DNA of 64,000 nt from Hybos culiciformis (taxonomy: Eukaryota; Arthropoda; Insecta; Diptera; Hybotidae): NCBI GenBank assembly GCA_964007475.1, contig OZ023273.1, positions 17,249,922-17,313,921 on the forward strand. Reading direction: 5' to 3'. Within the stretch, counting starts at the first letter, position 1. Each line of letters opens with the position of its first letter. The position numbers were made by a program, and so were the translations under genes. Positions 1 through 13,485 of the stretch are shown here, one piece after another. Under the pieces are notes generated by a model. That model did no database searches and was not told where the DNA came from. It saw nothing but the letters and a program-made list of their open reading frames with translations.

Positions 1-3000
1 ATGAAAAACTTTTATTTTCTTTTTACGAGCCGTTGCGAAATAAAAAAAAAAATACCTATGACAATAAAACTTTTAAAGCCAAAAAAAAAAATATGCCAAA
101 AAATTGATTTACTTTTTATTAAAGTTTAAAAGTTTTGAAGTTTTTGAAATGCGGGAGAAATTTAAATAGTTTTTCCGATTAGATATTGTGAAGCACATTG
201 ACATACAATTCTTTCTTTTTTGATAAAATTAAATTGAGATTACATTATGTATGAACGCACATGAAATTTCTCTATTATGTCTTTTTAAATAAAAGCAATT
301 TTTCGGATGAGTTGAACAAACAGTTTTCAAAAAAAAAAGGGAATTTCATATTAAGAAAAGTTGTGTATATATAGTTTAACGTTAGAATTAAATATATATT
401 TATTTAAAACTGATTTTATATAATTCTAGTGTTTGGTTGGATCGACCTTGCTGTCAAATTAGCGGTTCAGATCTACTGTTTTAATTTTAGTTAAACGTTA
501 ACATTCTATAATGCTAAATCGGTCTGGCAGATGACTTTGTTGAAATAAGCTTTTTATCATAGCAAGGAAAACAGATCTTTAATTTTTTAATGTAATCTGT
601 TGATATGATTGTAGCAATCATCGAAATAAAAATTTCATATAAAAAATATTTTTTTGTAATTTTTTTTTTTTTTTTAGTACAAAAAATATATGTAACTTTT
701 ATTAGGAACCTTTTGCCACAAATGTTTTGTAATTTATTTTTCTGTTAGTTATTTATATATTAGGTATATTTAATAATAAATATTGCCAGAATATGGTATA
801 GTTATAATCTTTCTGTTATATTTTGTAGTTTATTTTTCACCGAATTTTTTTTTTCATTATTTCAAATAAAATTATACTCAAATTGGATCACAATTTCGAA
901 CAGAATAGAATGAAGTTTTGTTTCTTTTAATTTATTAAATTTAATTAAAATTACAATAACTGTAAAAATAACATTCTGCATTTCGTGCTTTGTAGATTAA
1001 TTGCATTTCAGGAATAATTTTTTTTTCAATATAAAATGCCATAAATAAAAGAAAATATTGCTTTTTTTTCCATTAAATAAATTTAGCTTATGTTCACTTT
1101 GTCATAATTTTTTTTTGAATTGAAAAATTGCAAAAATAAAATAGATAACTACATATTACAAAAATTGTTTAACAAAATGCTTACCATTTATCAAATTTCA
1201 TAAAGCTCATGCACAACAAATTGAAGTGCATAAATCTATTTGATAGATTTATAAAGTTTAGAAAAATAAGATAAAAATCTAAAGAACAAAGGATAATAAA
1301 AATAAAACATGAACTTTGATATTCAAGTTATTTTTTCGTTTTTATATTTCAAATTTCTAGATTTGTATATATATTACTGAACTGAGGCGATAAATAAATC
1401 ATATTAAGTTATTTGAATTTACTTAAAAGCTATCGACTGTATATTCGTATTTTAAAAAAAGGGAAGAATTTTTATTAGTTGTGAAGTTTTGTAAATTTTA
1501 TAGATTCTTGTAACCTCTTCAATGGAAAAAATATTGATATTATTTTTAAGGAAGATAGTAATAAGCAGGGTTAGAAATAACACTTTTTTTTTTTTTTTTC
1601 TATTTTTCACTCTTTAATAATTTTTCTTATTGGAGGTAGATATTTAAAAAAATACTTAAAATCTCATATATTTGTATTACAGCAACGAAATTATTTTAAT
1701 TGAATTGGAAATATTGATCTATCGCTTTTGATTTTCTTGTAGAATTGGATTTTAAGATTTTCCTTCGAATAAATTCATCAATATATAATTCTTCTAAAAT
1801 CTTAATAATAATTATTTGTCGTGAATATTATTTCGAAATAGGTATAAAAAACTTAAAGTAAATTTTTCGAATTTAATCTTTTTTTTTTGTATAAACATTA
1901 AAGTACATCTTGTTAGCTAAAGGCTAAATTATACATAGTATGCTGCTTATTAAGTATTTAATAGGGTTATGCCAATAGTTTTATTCTAAATCCACCATTA
2001 TTTTTTAAACATACTGTTAGTGTTGCGGTTAAAGTAAATAATTATCATATTTTCAGAATATTCTTCAATAATAAACATAATAGGTAATTTCTAAAAAATA
2101 AAATTATTAATTCTATATCTTCATGGAATAATAAATAAATATACCTACACAGAAAAGAAAATATGAAAAATTACAAGAAATATTTTTTTTTAAACATTTC
2201 TTTATTTTTTATTATTATATATGTTCTATTCTACAATTCTACATAATAAGTTTTAGTTTTTATTTTTGGAATGAATGAAATATAATCGATTTTCATCAAT
2301 AATTCTGTTTATTTTTTTTCAGTTCAGATTTTTTGTAGAGTGATTTACAAAAAAAAAAGAAAAAGAAAAACAAAAATAAACAGAAAGTTTTTATTTTGAG
2401 AATAAGTTGTCTAAAAAAGATTAATTATTTTGGGAAAATAAATGAAATAAAATTTTATCGATTATTCTTAATTTTTGTATAATAAGTTTTTAGGAATTTT
2501 CTTTGCATATCATAAAAATTATTCATTTAAGAGAGCATTAAACACTTGTGTGATATTAATTAAGTTTTATTTTTGCTTATAATAAGAAAATTACACAAAC
2601 AAATTAAATAAACATTAAAATTTTAGCTTGATTCAAGCGATATGTTGACCGATATTATTTTGATAAACTTTATTATTCTTTACGATCAAATATTATCAAC
2701 TGCAATTCTTGGGTAGAAGGAGTAGATGATTTTAGATCCCGATACGACCACTTATTTACCTAATATGATATATGTGAAGTTTTTCTTCTAGATTTGTAGA
2801 ATTCAAATAATAATCTTAATAAAACTTTATTCCGATATATTGTTATACAATATATGTATGTATATACAGAATAATACGTGTATTCAGAGTAATAAAGACA
2901 TTTTTATAGTTACGTACGACAATAAAAACAAGAAATTTTACCACAAATAATAATAAAATTTTCTTATATAACTAGAAGCATATAGAAATTATCAAATGAC

Positions 3001-6000
3001 ATTAAAATAGTTTGTACTCTAATTCTCTGAACTAAAATAATATAAAATGAGAAACACCCTGATATTTAATCTCAATGGATTCATAAAGCATTTGTCTTTT
3101 ATTTTTATTACAATTTAGTATTTTTGATGAATGATTAATGTAATTTAACTCCCTAAAGGCAGGTAGGCATTCCTCTTTTTTTTTTGCTTACTTAACTTTT
3201 ATATATACACGTTTATAGAGAGCTGTACAAGTTGTATAAATAATGGATTTTTTATAGTTTTTATGTTTATTACTTTTTTTTTCCATTAATGTTTATATTG
3301 ATTATTATAAAACATAAAGAATGTACAAAATAATAAAAATAAAAATGTTCTCTCATAACTGTTTGTTTATTTAATTTAACCTTAACTATTTTAAGAGAAT
3401 ATCCCCCTAATCCACTAATAATAAAATTGATTGATTTCTTGACATTTTTAGTTAAAAAAAATTGATATATAGATTATGTACAGAGGTGTTACAAGAATCA
3501 GAATTTATAAGAAGAATAGTAATTGTTAATTCGGAGTGAATTTTAAAATTTGATCCTTATAACGAGATATCATTGAAAATCGTGATTGATACTGGAATTT
3601 AAATTTATAATGAAATTAATATGCCTGTTGAATAAAATATGTAAAAAGGAAAATACATTTTTTCAATTTCTTCATTTTTCAGAGGCTTAAAGAAGTTTGG
3701 GAACTCGAAACGAAATACATTGGAGACTATTAACAAAAAGTTGTATAATAATTTTTACACATTTGTATCCTTGTGTTAAAGCTGTTCATGGTGTATACAA
3801 TATAATTTGAAATTTTTGTAACCCTGAAGCTTAACACGATTCGAGATTTTATTTTTGCATTTTATTACTTCAATTATATAGAAAAATTCTTTGATTATTT
3901 GTTCGATACATAATCGAGGAAAAAAGATGTGCTTCTTTATCACCCTAATTGTCATTTTTATTTAAAATTATGAAGAAAAATAAAATTTATTTTCATTCAT
4001 TTCTTCTTAAGATGTTTTTTTTTTTATATATTTTAATACTGCTATTATATAGGTATTATTATCTGTATGATTTTTTGAAAATATTTTTATAATATTATTT
4101 TCTAGTAGAAAATATGAAGGATATTCTTCATTCATGAAATTGTTCTGTTTCTTAGTAACCATGAAACGTTTTCTTATGTTTTTTTATTTTCAATGGATTT
4201 TGAAAGTTTAAAGATGATTTCTTTTCTTTTTTTTTTCGTGATATGAGGGAGGACAAAAACCAAAAGAATTTTTTTTTTTTATAAATTTTGTCCATAAAAA
4301 ATTGAGATTTATTTGAAAATATAATAATTACATTATATGGGAAATTTTTGTGTTAAATAAACAAAATTGCGTTGTTTGAATTTTAATCATTTTATAATCG
4401 AATCCTTGAAATCTTTTGCAAAATAAAGAAAAAGCAATGATACGAAATTGATACGAGAAAAGTCTTAATTTTTTTTGTTTTGTTTTTTGTTAATAACATT
4501 TTGCAATAAACAAAAAAATTTAGTTTCTTTTTGGTTTTTTCGTTCAATATACGATGAAACAGATAAAATATGTTTTTACCTGTTATGCAGTTTTATCTTT
4601 ATGCGTAGTATAAGAGTTTTTGTTTGTCTTTAATTTTACTCTGAAGTTACTTCAATTTAAATTTATTCTTTTCAAAGAAAAACATAATATAACAAACTCA
4701 CATCAACCCTAAAGGTATTAAAAATAAAAAAATAAAAATAAAAGAAAATTTTTATTTAACGTTTATATTCTTTCTTTTCTTTTCGGTACCTGAAAATCAC
4801 TTAAAGATAAAGAATCTGAGAAAATTTAATTTAAAAAATTACTTTAAGTTTTTGCTCGCTCTCTCTGTTTAGTTGAGACAATTGAAAGCTTTTAAAAAAA
4901 AATATTTATATATAAATTTTTTTTTAATTTTTATTACATTTCATTCACCGAGAAAATTTTACTAAATAGATTCAGTATCTTTTTTTTTTCTTTTTTGAGA
5001 AAAAATGAAGAATATAAAATGTAAAAGATTTTTCTATTTCAATGATGATGGAAAATTTTAATTTGGTTTTGTTAATCTTGATTTTTTTTTTAATTTTAAA
5101 CTCTAGTTCTAAGGTTCTTTAATTTTCCAACCACGGCATTTATTTTAAATTTTATCTTACTCAACTCCAAATATTATCTGTCTCATGTCAAACATCAAAA
5201 TCAATCGGACAGTTGTTTCTGGAATAAATGGTTGGATTTAAGATTATATTTTAAGTTCTTATTAATGATTATATATTTAATATAATTTTCCATTTAACCA
5301 TTAGTTAAAATATGTTATGTAGGATTAGGATACTAGATTTTATTATAATGTAAAATTAAATAATTCAAATATTTTTCAAAAATAAAAATATGATATCCTC
5401 GCAAAAAAATTTACCATGGTTTCAGTGAATAAAACTGAATTTGTGTAAAAAAATGAAATTATTATCAAGAATATTTTTTTTTGGGGGAATAAAATTGTCA
5501 ATTTCTTTTTAGCTTAAAATATTATACTTTTTGAAAAGCAATAAACTCCTCATTTAAAAAAAAAAAAAAAAAATCAATTTATATAAAAAACATTAATGTA
5601 AAAAATATATATGTATATACACGTTAAAAAGATGAATTTATTTTTTTAACGTTGTTATCTTTAAAATTTTATAAAAAAAAAAAAAATTGATATTTTCTTT
5701 GATATTTTTTTTTTATCATAAATTGAATGAATTATAGTTAACTAAGTATATTCATATATACAATTTTTTTTGACAAATATGTAGACTATTCCTGGACTCA
5801 CCATGAGAACACAATTTAAATCAAAAAAAAAAAAAATTAAGCGAGATTAAAATTGATTGAAAAAAAGTTTCTTTTATATATTATATAGAATTTGAAATTT
5901 TCGAAATACTTAGAAATTCATTTCTGAGGTTTTATTTATATTTTAGAAGTTGTTTTAAAATCCTTGAAATTATTTTTGCAATTTTCCCAGCAGATGATGA

Positions 6001-6457
6001 CCCTTTATTGTGTGCTTCGTAATATGAAACATTAAAATCATATAATTTTAAAAAACTATATAAATATAAGGTCTTAAATCGTAATAATAAAGCTAATACT
6101 ATTTCAGTGAATTTTTTTTTTTGCTGAATAAACCCTAACTGTTGTTAAGATATACATATAATAACTGACATAAATTCAGAAATTTTATGTGAAAATTTTC
6201 TTGTCTATTGAACTACAAAGTTAATTCTCGAATAAATTATGATAACAGAGATTTTATTTTATTTTTTATTATAAGATATATTTTTGTTGTTATGGTGGAG
6301 CAAAGGTAAATAATCACATCTTGAAAATGTGTAAATTTTCTTACTTTTATTTAATTTTCAAAAAAAAAAATATATTATATATAAAAGAAAATAGAAATAT
6401 AGCTTAATTGAATTTACGTTGAAATCTTGGAAAAAAAAAAAATATTAGGGGTTTTAC

Positions 6458-6515
6458 ATTATTATTATTATTATTTTTTTTTTTAAGGGAAATTATTATT
6501 ATTATTATTATTATT
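6458..6515. repeat. ATT trinucleotide microsatellite, two tracts
   Basis: Two runs of ATT units are separated by a T homopolymer and a short GGGA-containing spacer. This is a simple repeat seen directly in the sequence, with no function implied. Confidence 0.9.
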
Positions 6516-7437
6516 TTATAATGTGGACTTCATGGAAAATTAATATTAAATTTATCTTCAAAATGATATTTAAGGCGTACAAAATTATTCATGGGATAAA
6601 ATGGTTTTTCTTTTTTTTATTGTACAATCCAATGAAAGCTCTTAAGTAAGAATGATGAGAATGATTCAATAATGTATGGTATATATTAGTAAATATAGAA
6701 ATGTTATAATTTTTAAAAATAATAATTTAATTTCTGACTTAATGGTTAATGGATATTATTATATTTTTGTTAATATCTAAGGTGGAATATGCTGTAAGAA
6801 AATATAAAATTTTTGTTTTTTAAAAATTGTGAGACTCTCATATGAACACAAAACTTGGATTAGAAATCGAACATTTTTAATTTTGTATTATATTAATATT
6901 ATATGGCATATTTTCAAAATAACTCTTGTCACCATTTTTTTCAGAAATTATCTACAAACACATTTTTAGCTATAACGTAGATTGAAAGATTATATTTATT
7001 ATTCGCTTGAAATAATTTTTTTTTTTTATATTAAGATTATGTAGGGTATCTTATTTCGCAAATGAGCAGGATGTATAATAAAATTATATTTACGAATATC
7101 AAAAAAAAAAAAATTATTTTTATGCCATACGCTTTATTAGTTGGAATCAAGTGTTATATACATATTAAATTCGTATATATTATATCCTTATTATAAATAC
7201 ATTTTTTTTCATCTATTAACTTCTCAATTTTTAATTAATTATTTAATATTTAATTTAATTTTTACTTCTAATATCATATACTTATAGTATATAGTCATAC
7301 AAAACTTTTGTTTATCCCTTGTGGCATTAGTATAATATTTTTTTGCTGATAAGTAAACAAAAAAAGTAAAAAAAAAACCAACTAATTTTTACACCAAAAT
7401 TTTAATTAAATTTCCAATTTAATAATCCTTTAGCTTA

Positions 7438-7462
7438 ATTATTATTATTATTATTATTATTA
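7438..7462. repeat. ATT trinucleotide microsatellite
   Basis: About eight uninterrupted ATT units in A/T-rich DNA, read directly from the sequence. Confidence 0.9.
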
Positions 7463-10400
7463 ACTTTTATTAAGGTGTGAGCAGGCAAACATTGTATTTG
7501 TGTATATAAAATAGTAAAATTAAATAAAATTAAAATTCTTGTTAATGGCCATTAGATAATGAAAATAACACACCTTATAATAATATTTTCATAATTATAT
7601 TATATAAATAAAAGTAGTGTAAATAAATGAAATTGGTATAATTTAATATGTTATCCTAAAGTATTTTTAATGAGTTTAACAACAATGTTTGCCATATTGT
7701 AGTTGTGAAAGATATATAAATGTTCAGTAAACTTTACAAAAAAAAAAAAAAATAGACTATATTAGAATTAGGTCATTTAAAAAAATGTGACAAAACAAAT
7801 AAATAAAAAAAAAACATAAATCAATTTGGGGGTGTCAAGCTGAAAGCAATAGTTTGTACATAGATTTAATAAGTATTTAAGACTGACCAAATTGTAATTA
7901 TGTTTTAATGATATAAAGAATTATTTTTAAATATTACATAAATATTACATATAAATTCTTATTTACGTAACTATTATCTATTAATCCGTTCCAAATTAAA
8001 TTTCCAATAAAGGCTTGATTGATCACAGATTTTATAAATCTCAGTCTTTTGAAACTTAATATACTTAAAGTAAAAATGTACTGATAAAATTATATACATA
8101 AATTTATGCATTCATCGAAAGTTCAATTTTGTTATATAATAGAATCATATGAGCAACGATGCAATAATATCACTGTTATATTGCAGATTGAATTGAATTG
8201 TATGTAGTAAATAATTTATGTCTTTATAAAGTTCAATGAGAAAGAAAGTTCTCTTATGTATCTAGTATTCAATTTTTTTTTCACATTTTAATTTTCTGAT
8301 ATATTTATTGTGATTGGAAGAAATTTTATTATATTTAACAATAACATTTTCCCTAGGAGAATATAAAGAATTATTATTAAATTTTATAAGTTTACAAATT
8401 AAAGAAAAGAAGCTATTCAATCTTGTTTTAATATCGTGGCTTAATCTTAATAAAAACATCAGCTTAATTTATATCAGATATCCATAATTGAAAAAAGTTT
8501 ATATCTTTTTATTATATAATAATTTGTTTATATATACATATAATAAATTTCTTATTTATATTTTCTTCTTATAAATAAATCCCATAAACTACAAAAATAT
8601 AACCGCAGGTTCTTTTTGAACCAACAAAAAGAAAATGGAAATTTTATGTGGAAATAATTTTTCTTCTGTAATTACAATAAATACGTTAACCCAAAAGAAA
8701 ATTTTCTGCAAATTTAATTAAATGTAGAGAGATTAGGATCAATTAACTTAATAATTATAGATTTAACACATTTAGTACCCTTGTTTTTTTTTCTTCTGTA
8801 AACGTACTATAGATACTAGGATACCTGTACATTTATGAAAAAAAAAAACTTAATTTATCCATATTCCGAAAATTTAACATAAAACATTGGTATAAAAATA
8901 TTTGGTATAAATGTGGCTTTTATAAATCTTAATATATGGCCCATTAGAACAATTATTTTCTTGAGTGCCTTGTGTTATTGTTTTCTTTCTTTATAATTAT
9001 CTGTTACAAATATTATAAAAACTAATTGAATTTGCATTATTATTAAATTTTATTACCCTCTTATATCAACACCGTTCACTAATATCAAAATAAAGGACAA
9101 TCTAATTGAATTTAATTCAATTATTTTGAATATTTTTGATTAATTAAACGTTCTACATTGCACTCAAGGCCCAATAATTTTATTGCATTAATCAAGATAA
9201 AATTTTAAATAGTAAGCAAAAGGATACATTTTGCTGTAATCTGGAATAATAATGATAAAGTACTAACTTTGCCACATCGCAACACCACAATGGTTAAGAA
9301 ATATTTTATTTATGTCCAAAGGATTATTTTATTTTCCGAAGAAAAATTTGTTTTTAAATTACTTAAAAGGACATAATATTGAAGAATATTAAGATTGAAA
9401 AGGTTAATACCTTTTTTTTTTTTTTGTGAATTAGGAGTAATGTTAATGAGGCATAAAAATATAACCAAATTCAATTAATATTAATGATTACATATAAATA
9501 TTTTATGTTCAAAATACATACTGAATTCGTTTTAATGAGATTTTAATATTTGATATTTTTTTTATATATATATGTACTTACCCTTCATTTTTATGTAAAT
9601 ACAAACAAAATGGTTAAACCGCTCAAATATATGTATTTGTATATAAAAAACATAAATACGTAATTTCCTCTCTTTGTTCTAATCCTTAACTGATTTCCAA
9701 TGCTCATGACGTAGATAAATATTTACATGTAATATAAATAAATATGTATGCTTTAAAATAAAGCTAATAATATATTTTCCAGAACACTATGTGGTATTAA
9801 TATTAAATCAAATAGAAATAAGCACTACTAGCATAATATAATATTTTTACTTCCATGTTGATTTTGAGGTTAACATTGGCTAGTAAAAAATAAAACATTA
9901 TTTGACAATCTAAAAATTAGGCTACAATAAACAGAATAATAATGAAAGTTTGTTATAATTTTTTTAAATTTAGTTTGTATTTTATAATTAGTTGTTGAAC
10001 ATACGCGAAAATATATAATTAGAATTGGAAATATGTTTTGACAGCCATATGTATACAAACTCACATAGTATTACGGTACTTTTTTTATTTAAAAATGCAG
10101 CTCTATATTACAAATTTTTTTAATTGGAAAAGTTAGAGAAATTCAAACTTATTTGCCATATTTTAACATCAAAATGGAATACAATATTCCACATTCATAT
10201 TTCGAATTCATCACAAAATCATTATATAAAAAAAAAGCAGCAACATTATTAAATATTTGTCCGGTATTATGCATTGCATTAAATTATTATATGATAGATG
10301 GATGAGTTTGACATTTGATATTACATGATATAAAATTAAATTTGTTGTTTTTGGCTTTCAACTTTTAATCCTTTTAATGCATGGCAATATGTACATGTAT

Positions 10401-12345
10401 ACTTGTGTACACAAAAAAAAATTTATTGAACATTATATTATTATGATTGTTAATTCTTTTTACCTGTCATAAAATTTATAAATTTTTCTACATGTATATT
10501 AACTTGATGACAGTCTGTTTTGTTTTAAAATTGATTAAAAACATAAATGGAATTGAGTTATTGTTTTTAAATTATCAAATCAGAACGTTAGAATCGATAA
10601 AATTTGATTTTAATTTGTGGTTGGTGTTTCTGCTTTAAGCAATCGTAAAATCACAATGTTTATTTTTATTCCAAATTCCATTCTAAAATAAACAAAAATA
10701 TTTTAAAATTAAAAAAAAAAAAAAAATTCTCTAAAAATAGAATTATTTCTTTTTTAATTTGTATTTTATTTTAGTTTTTATAAACATATGAAATTTAATT
10801 TAAATTTCATTTATACGATAATAATTAATAAATTTTATTAATTTATATAAAAATATTAATATTTTATTTTTATTTACTAATTTTTTTTATATATTATTAA
10901 GTTATTTATCTCATTAATAATTATAATTGTGGGAGGCGATTTGTTTTATAATAATGTTATACATACAATACGTCATATTATATGTATATTTATATATTTT
11001 TTATTTGACGAATAATATACGAACTCCATAATTCATTTTAATTTTGTCTTCATTTATAAAATACGTATAAGTCTAAATAATAAATCTAAAAATCGAAATA
11101 CATACTTAATTAAAAAAAATACATATTAAAAAAAAAATAAATTTAATGTCGCAAAAATTATTTATTAACTTATTAAGGTTCGAGGATATAAATTTTTCTC
11201 TGTAATTTAATTTCGTATAGGTAGTTTATCTTTTTGATACTATTTCCTTTCTTTACTATTTGAGTACATTATGTACTACTCTGCCCACTTTTAACATTCA
11301 TACACTTTATTTTCATACATTGTATTTTGCTGTTTATCGCGTTTTTTCATGTTTTTCGTGTTTCAAATTCATGATTTATGACATTCTTTCCTTTATCGCA
11401 ACGACAAAATTCAAAGTCCTAAAATCATTCAAATTGGTATCAATCTAAAAAAGGTACAAAACGAGAAACCTGGAAAAATGTTTAACAAAAGAAAAAGAAA
11501 AACGAATTAATAGTGGGTGAATATAATAACTAGTGATAAAAATTCAAATTAACATTCGCGAAATTCATGTGTATATATTTATTATACGGATGTATATTTT
11601 TATATTAAACATTGTTATATTTTTCGTTTTGAAATAAGAAACATATTTTTAAATATAATAAATTTTTGAAAGGACACTTTAATATCTTTTGATAAATAAA
11701 ATAAGAAAAAATGTTGTTGTCTTATTTACGAAAATTTCAAATAATTATCATTATAAACATTTGTATAAGTATTTAATCAAAAGGGCAAATTGACGGATTT
11801 TTCCTTTTAGCCCTGTCATTCATTTTAATCCTATTATACGCTTTCAAAGGATTTTTGTCACTTTTTCTTTGTATTTTTGCTATCTTTCTTTTTTTCTTCC
11901 CACGCTGAATTCGAAGTTTCAATTGCTTGAGTAACTTATCATAAGACGTTATGATAAGAGGTTTTATTTTGTTATACCGGTGTATTAGATTTTTAAATTT
12001 TTTTGTTTCTTATATTTTATCTAAAGATATAAATAATATTAGATATATTTTATGCATATAGATATAATATATCTAAAATTTTATTTTTATTTTATAAGCT
12101 TTGTACTTTCTTTTTTAATAATTAATTGATATTTTATTTTTTTTTAATTACTGACTTGAATCATTATTTTATATTATATTCACCTGATATTTGAATTATA
12201 AGCAAATCATACAAAATTTTATTTTTATATATGAAAAATAAAGTAAACATTGATTTATTTATATATTTTTTTTTCAATAAAATAAATTGTACAAGCTATA
12301 ATCGATACCATCATAATAGCAGCCGTAATATAGCGATGGATGAAG

Positions 12346-12509
12346 TCAATAAAACGTTGGTGATGTCAACATTTCATTGGGGCCGACAATTACGGCGGCA
12401 AACATTACCAGAACGTTTTTTACGGTGAAGGGGGCCAATTTCAAAAAGAAACCTAACATATGATTTCTGAGTTCAAACATTTTCAAGTCGTCGAGATGCA
12501 ATAAGTTAC
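12346..12509 (-). pseudogene. Unrecognised protein-coding remnant or 3' exon
   Basis: This segment stands out as G/C-rich against its surroundings. On the minus strand, a possible acceptor (TTTACAG, genomic 12510-12516) is followed by an open frame of 53 codons. The predicted peptide looks protein-like: a charged amphipathic part containing LDDLKMFELRNH, then a hydrophobic stretch FTVKNVLVMFAAVIVGP, then a stop just after PTFY. One base earlier in the TTTT run before that stop, another frame continues with FIDFIHRYITAAIMMVS and further hydrophobic residues. That suggests a one-base homopolymer frameshift and a second membrane segment. I do not recognise the family. It could be a decayed retrocopy, a transposon fragment, or a genuine terminal exon of a minus-strand gene. 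A plus-strand frame over the same bases is also partly open, so the strand is not certain. Confidence 0.4.
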
Positions 12510-13229
12510 CTGTAAATAGTCATACGTACATTTTAAATTTTCAAAACTCAATGAGCCATTTAATACGTCATTAATATCATTACTTACTTTAATTTTGTAT
12601 TTAACATATGTCTATAAATGTTTTACTGAAACTCTTCGATTAACCGCATTACATTTCCATTTCTTTTTTAAATTTTTGTTCTCAATAGTTTGAGAAGTAC
12701 TGAACTTTATTCTATTTTAAAAAATAACTCAGGTACAACGTAGTGAACCTGTAATTTATTTACACGATTCCATACTTAAGTCAAACCAAACAATATTCCT
12801 TATTTATGGTGAAAAAGTAAAAACTGAATTTTTTTTTTAATATTATTTTGATGTTGAGAACATAAAATATCATGTATCTCCCAAAGGGAACAGCTGTTGC
12901 TAGAATTTTTTCTTTTTCTAATATTATATATTCATACATATATGTGTATATAGTTATAATTTGTGTTGTAAAATATTCAAATATTTTTATTTTCATGTAG
13001 GAAAAAATAATTTTTTTTTGCAAAAAGTTTTCTGCCCCCAAAACTATAATAATTTTTGTTGTACTCATAAAAAATTTAAATTTAATATCAAGAAGAAAAA
13101 AAAATATAAAATTTTTTTATTCAAAATTATTGCATATTTTACAGAGAAAAATAAAATAATTTTGTTCGAATAAACTTTAAATAATATTTTGTAAAAACTG
13201 GCTTTGAAATTATTGTCCATTGTATGTAC
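12510..13229. other. A/T-rich DNA, no feature supported
   Basis: Homopolymer-rich sequence. Overlapping open frames of 70-95 codons on both strands at 12781-13280 are Lys/Ile/Phe-rich composition artefacts. A GTAAGT at about 12583-12588 on the minus strand could be the donor of a 78-bp intron ending at the acceptor next to 12509, but the open frame upstream of it is only nine codons long, so no exon is called. Confidence 0.5.
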
Positions 13230-13335
13230 AAGTCCTTCATCCGAAAAGAATTTGAAATTCTGAATTTCTCTCTGAGACAAAATACATTAGGAATTTGAAA
13301 TTCAGTATTTCAAATTCTTTTCGGGTGAAGGCTTA
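13230..13335. repeat. Imperfect inverted repeat (hairpin)
   Basis: The left arm begins AAGTCCTTCATCCGAAAAG at 13230 and the right arm ends CTTTTCGGGTGAAGGCTT at about 13333. The arms are about 38 bases each with a few mismatches, around a spacer of roughly 30 bases. The segment can fold into a long hairpin. It may be a small foldback (MITE-like) element, but I see no clear target duplication. Confidence 0.75.
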
Positions 13336-13410
13336 TAGATTTTTTTTTACAACGAAAAATTCAAAACTACATAAAATTATAAAATCCTATCTTATAATTA
13401 AAACTTGTAT

Positions 13411-13485
13411 ATTGCGAAGGCTTACGCTTACAGAATGCGTTCCTTCGTAAGCAATTACATAATGCGTTCCTTCGTATGGCAATTT
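13411..13485. repeat. Short direct repeat with internal hairpin
   Basis: AATGCGTTCCTTCGTA occurs twice, near 13434 and 13461, in units of about 27 bases. The first unit can also pair with TTGCGAAGG at 13412-13420, giving a small hairpin. The CCTTC/GAAGG words echo the arm ends of the hairpin about 80 bases upstream, so both may derive from one element. Confidence 0.6.

Larger units (their letters stand above)
1..12345. other. A/T-rich DNA without recognisable genes
   Basis: I see no coding exon, RNA gene or mobile-element terminus that I can support here. The stretch consists of A/T homopolymers and short palindromic A/T words. Two ATT microsatellite tracts lie at about 6458-6515 and 7438-7462. 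Open frames of 60-70 codons exist but are rich in Phe, Ile, Lys, Asn and Tyr, as expected from random A/T-rich DNA. It could be intergenic, or an upstream intron of the RasGEF gene whose first recognised exon begins at 45056 without a start codon. Confidence 0.6.

Noticed and set aside
2148..2180. TA-CACAGAAAAG word like the ends of the TA-flanked elements
   Set aside because: No matching inverted end was found within a few kilobases, so no element is called.
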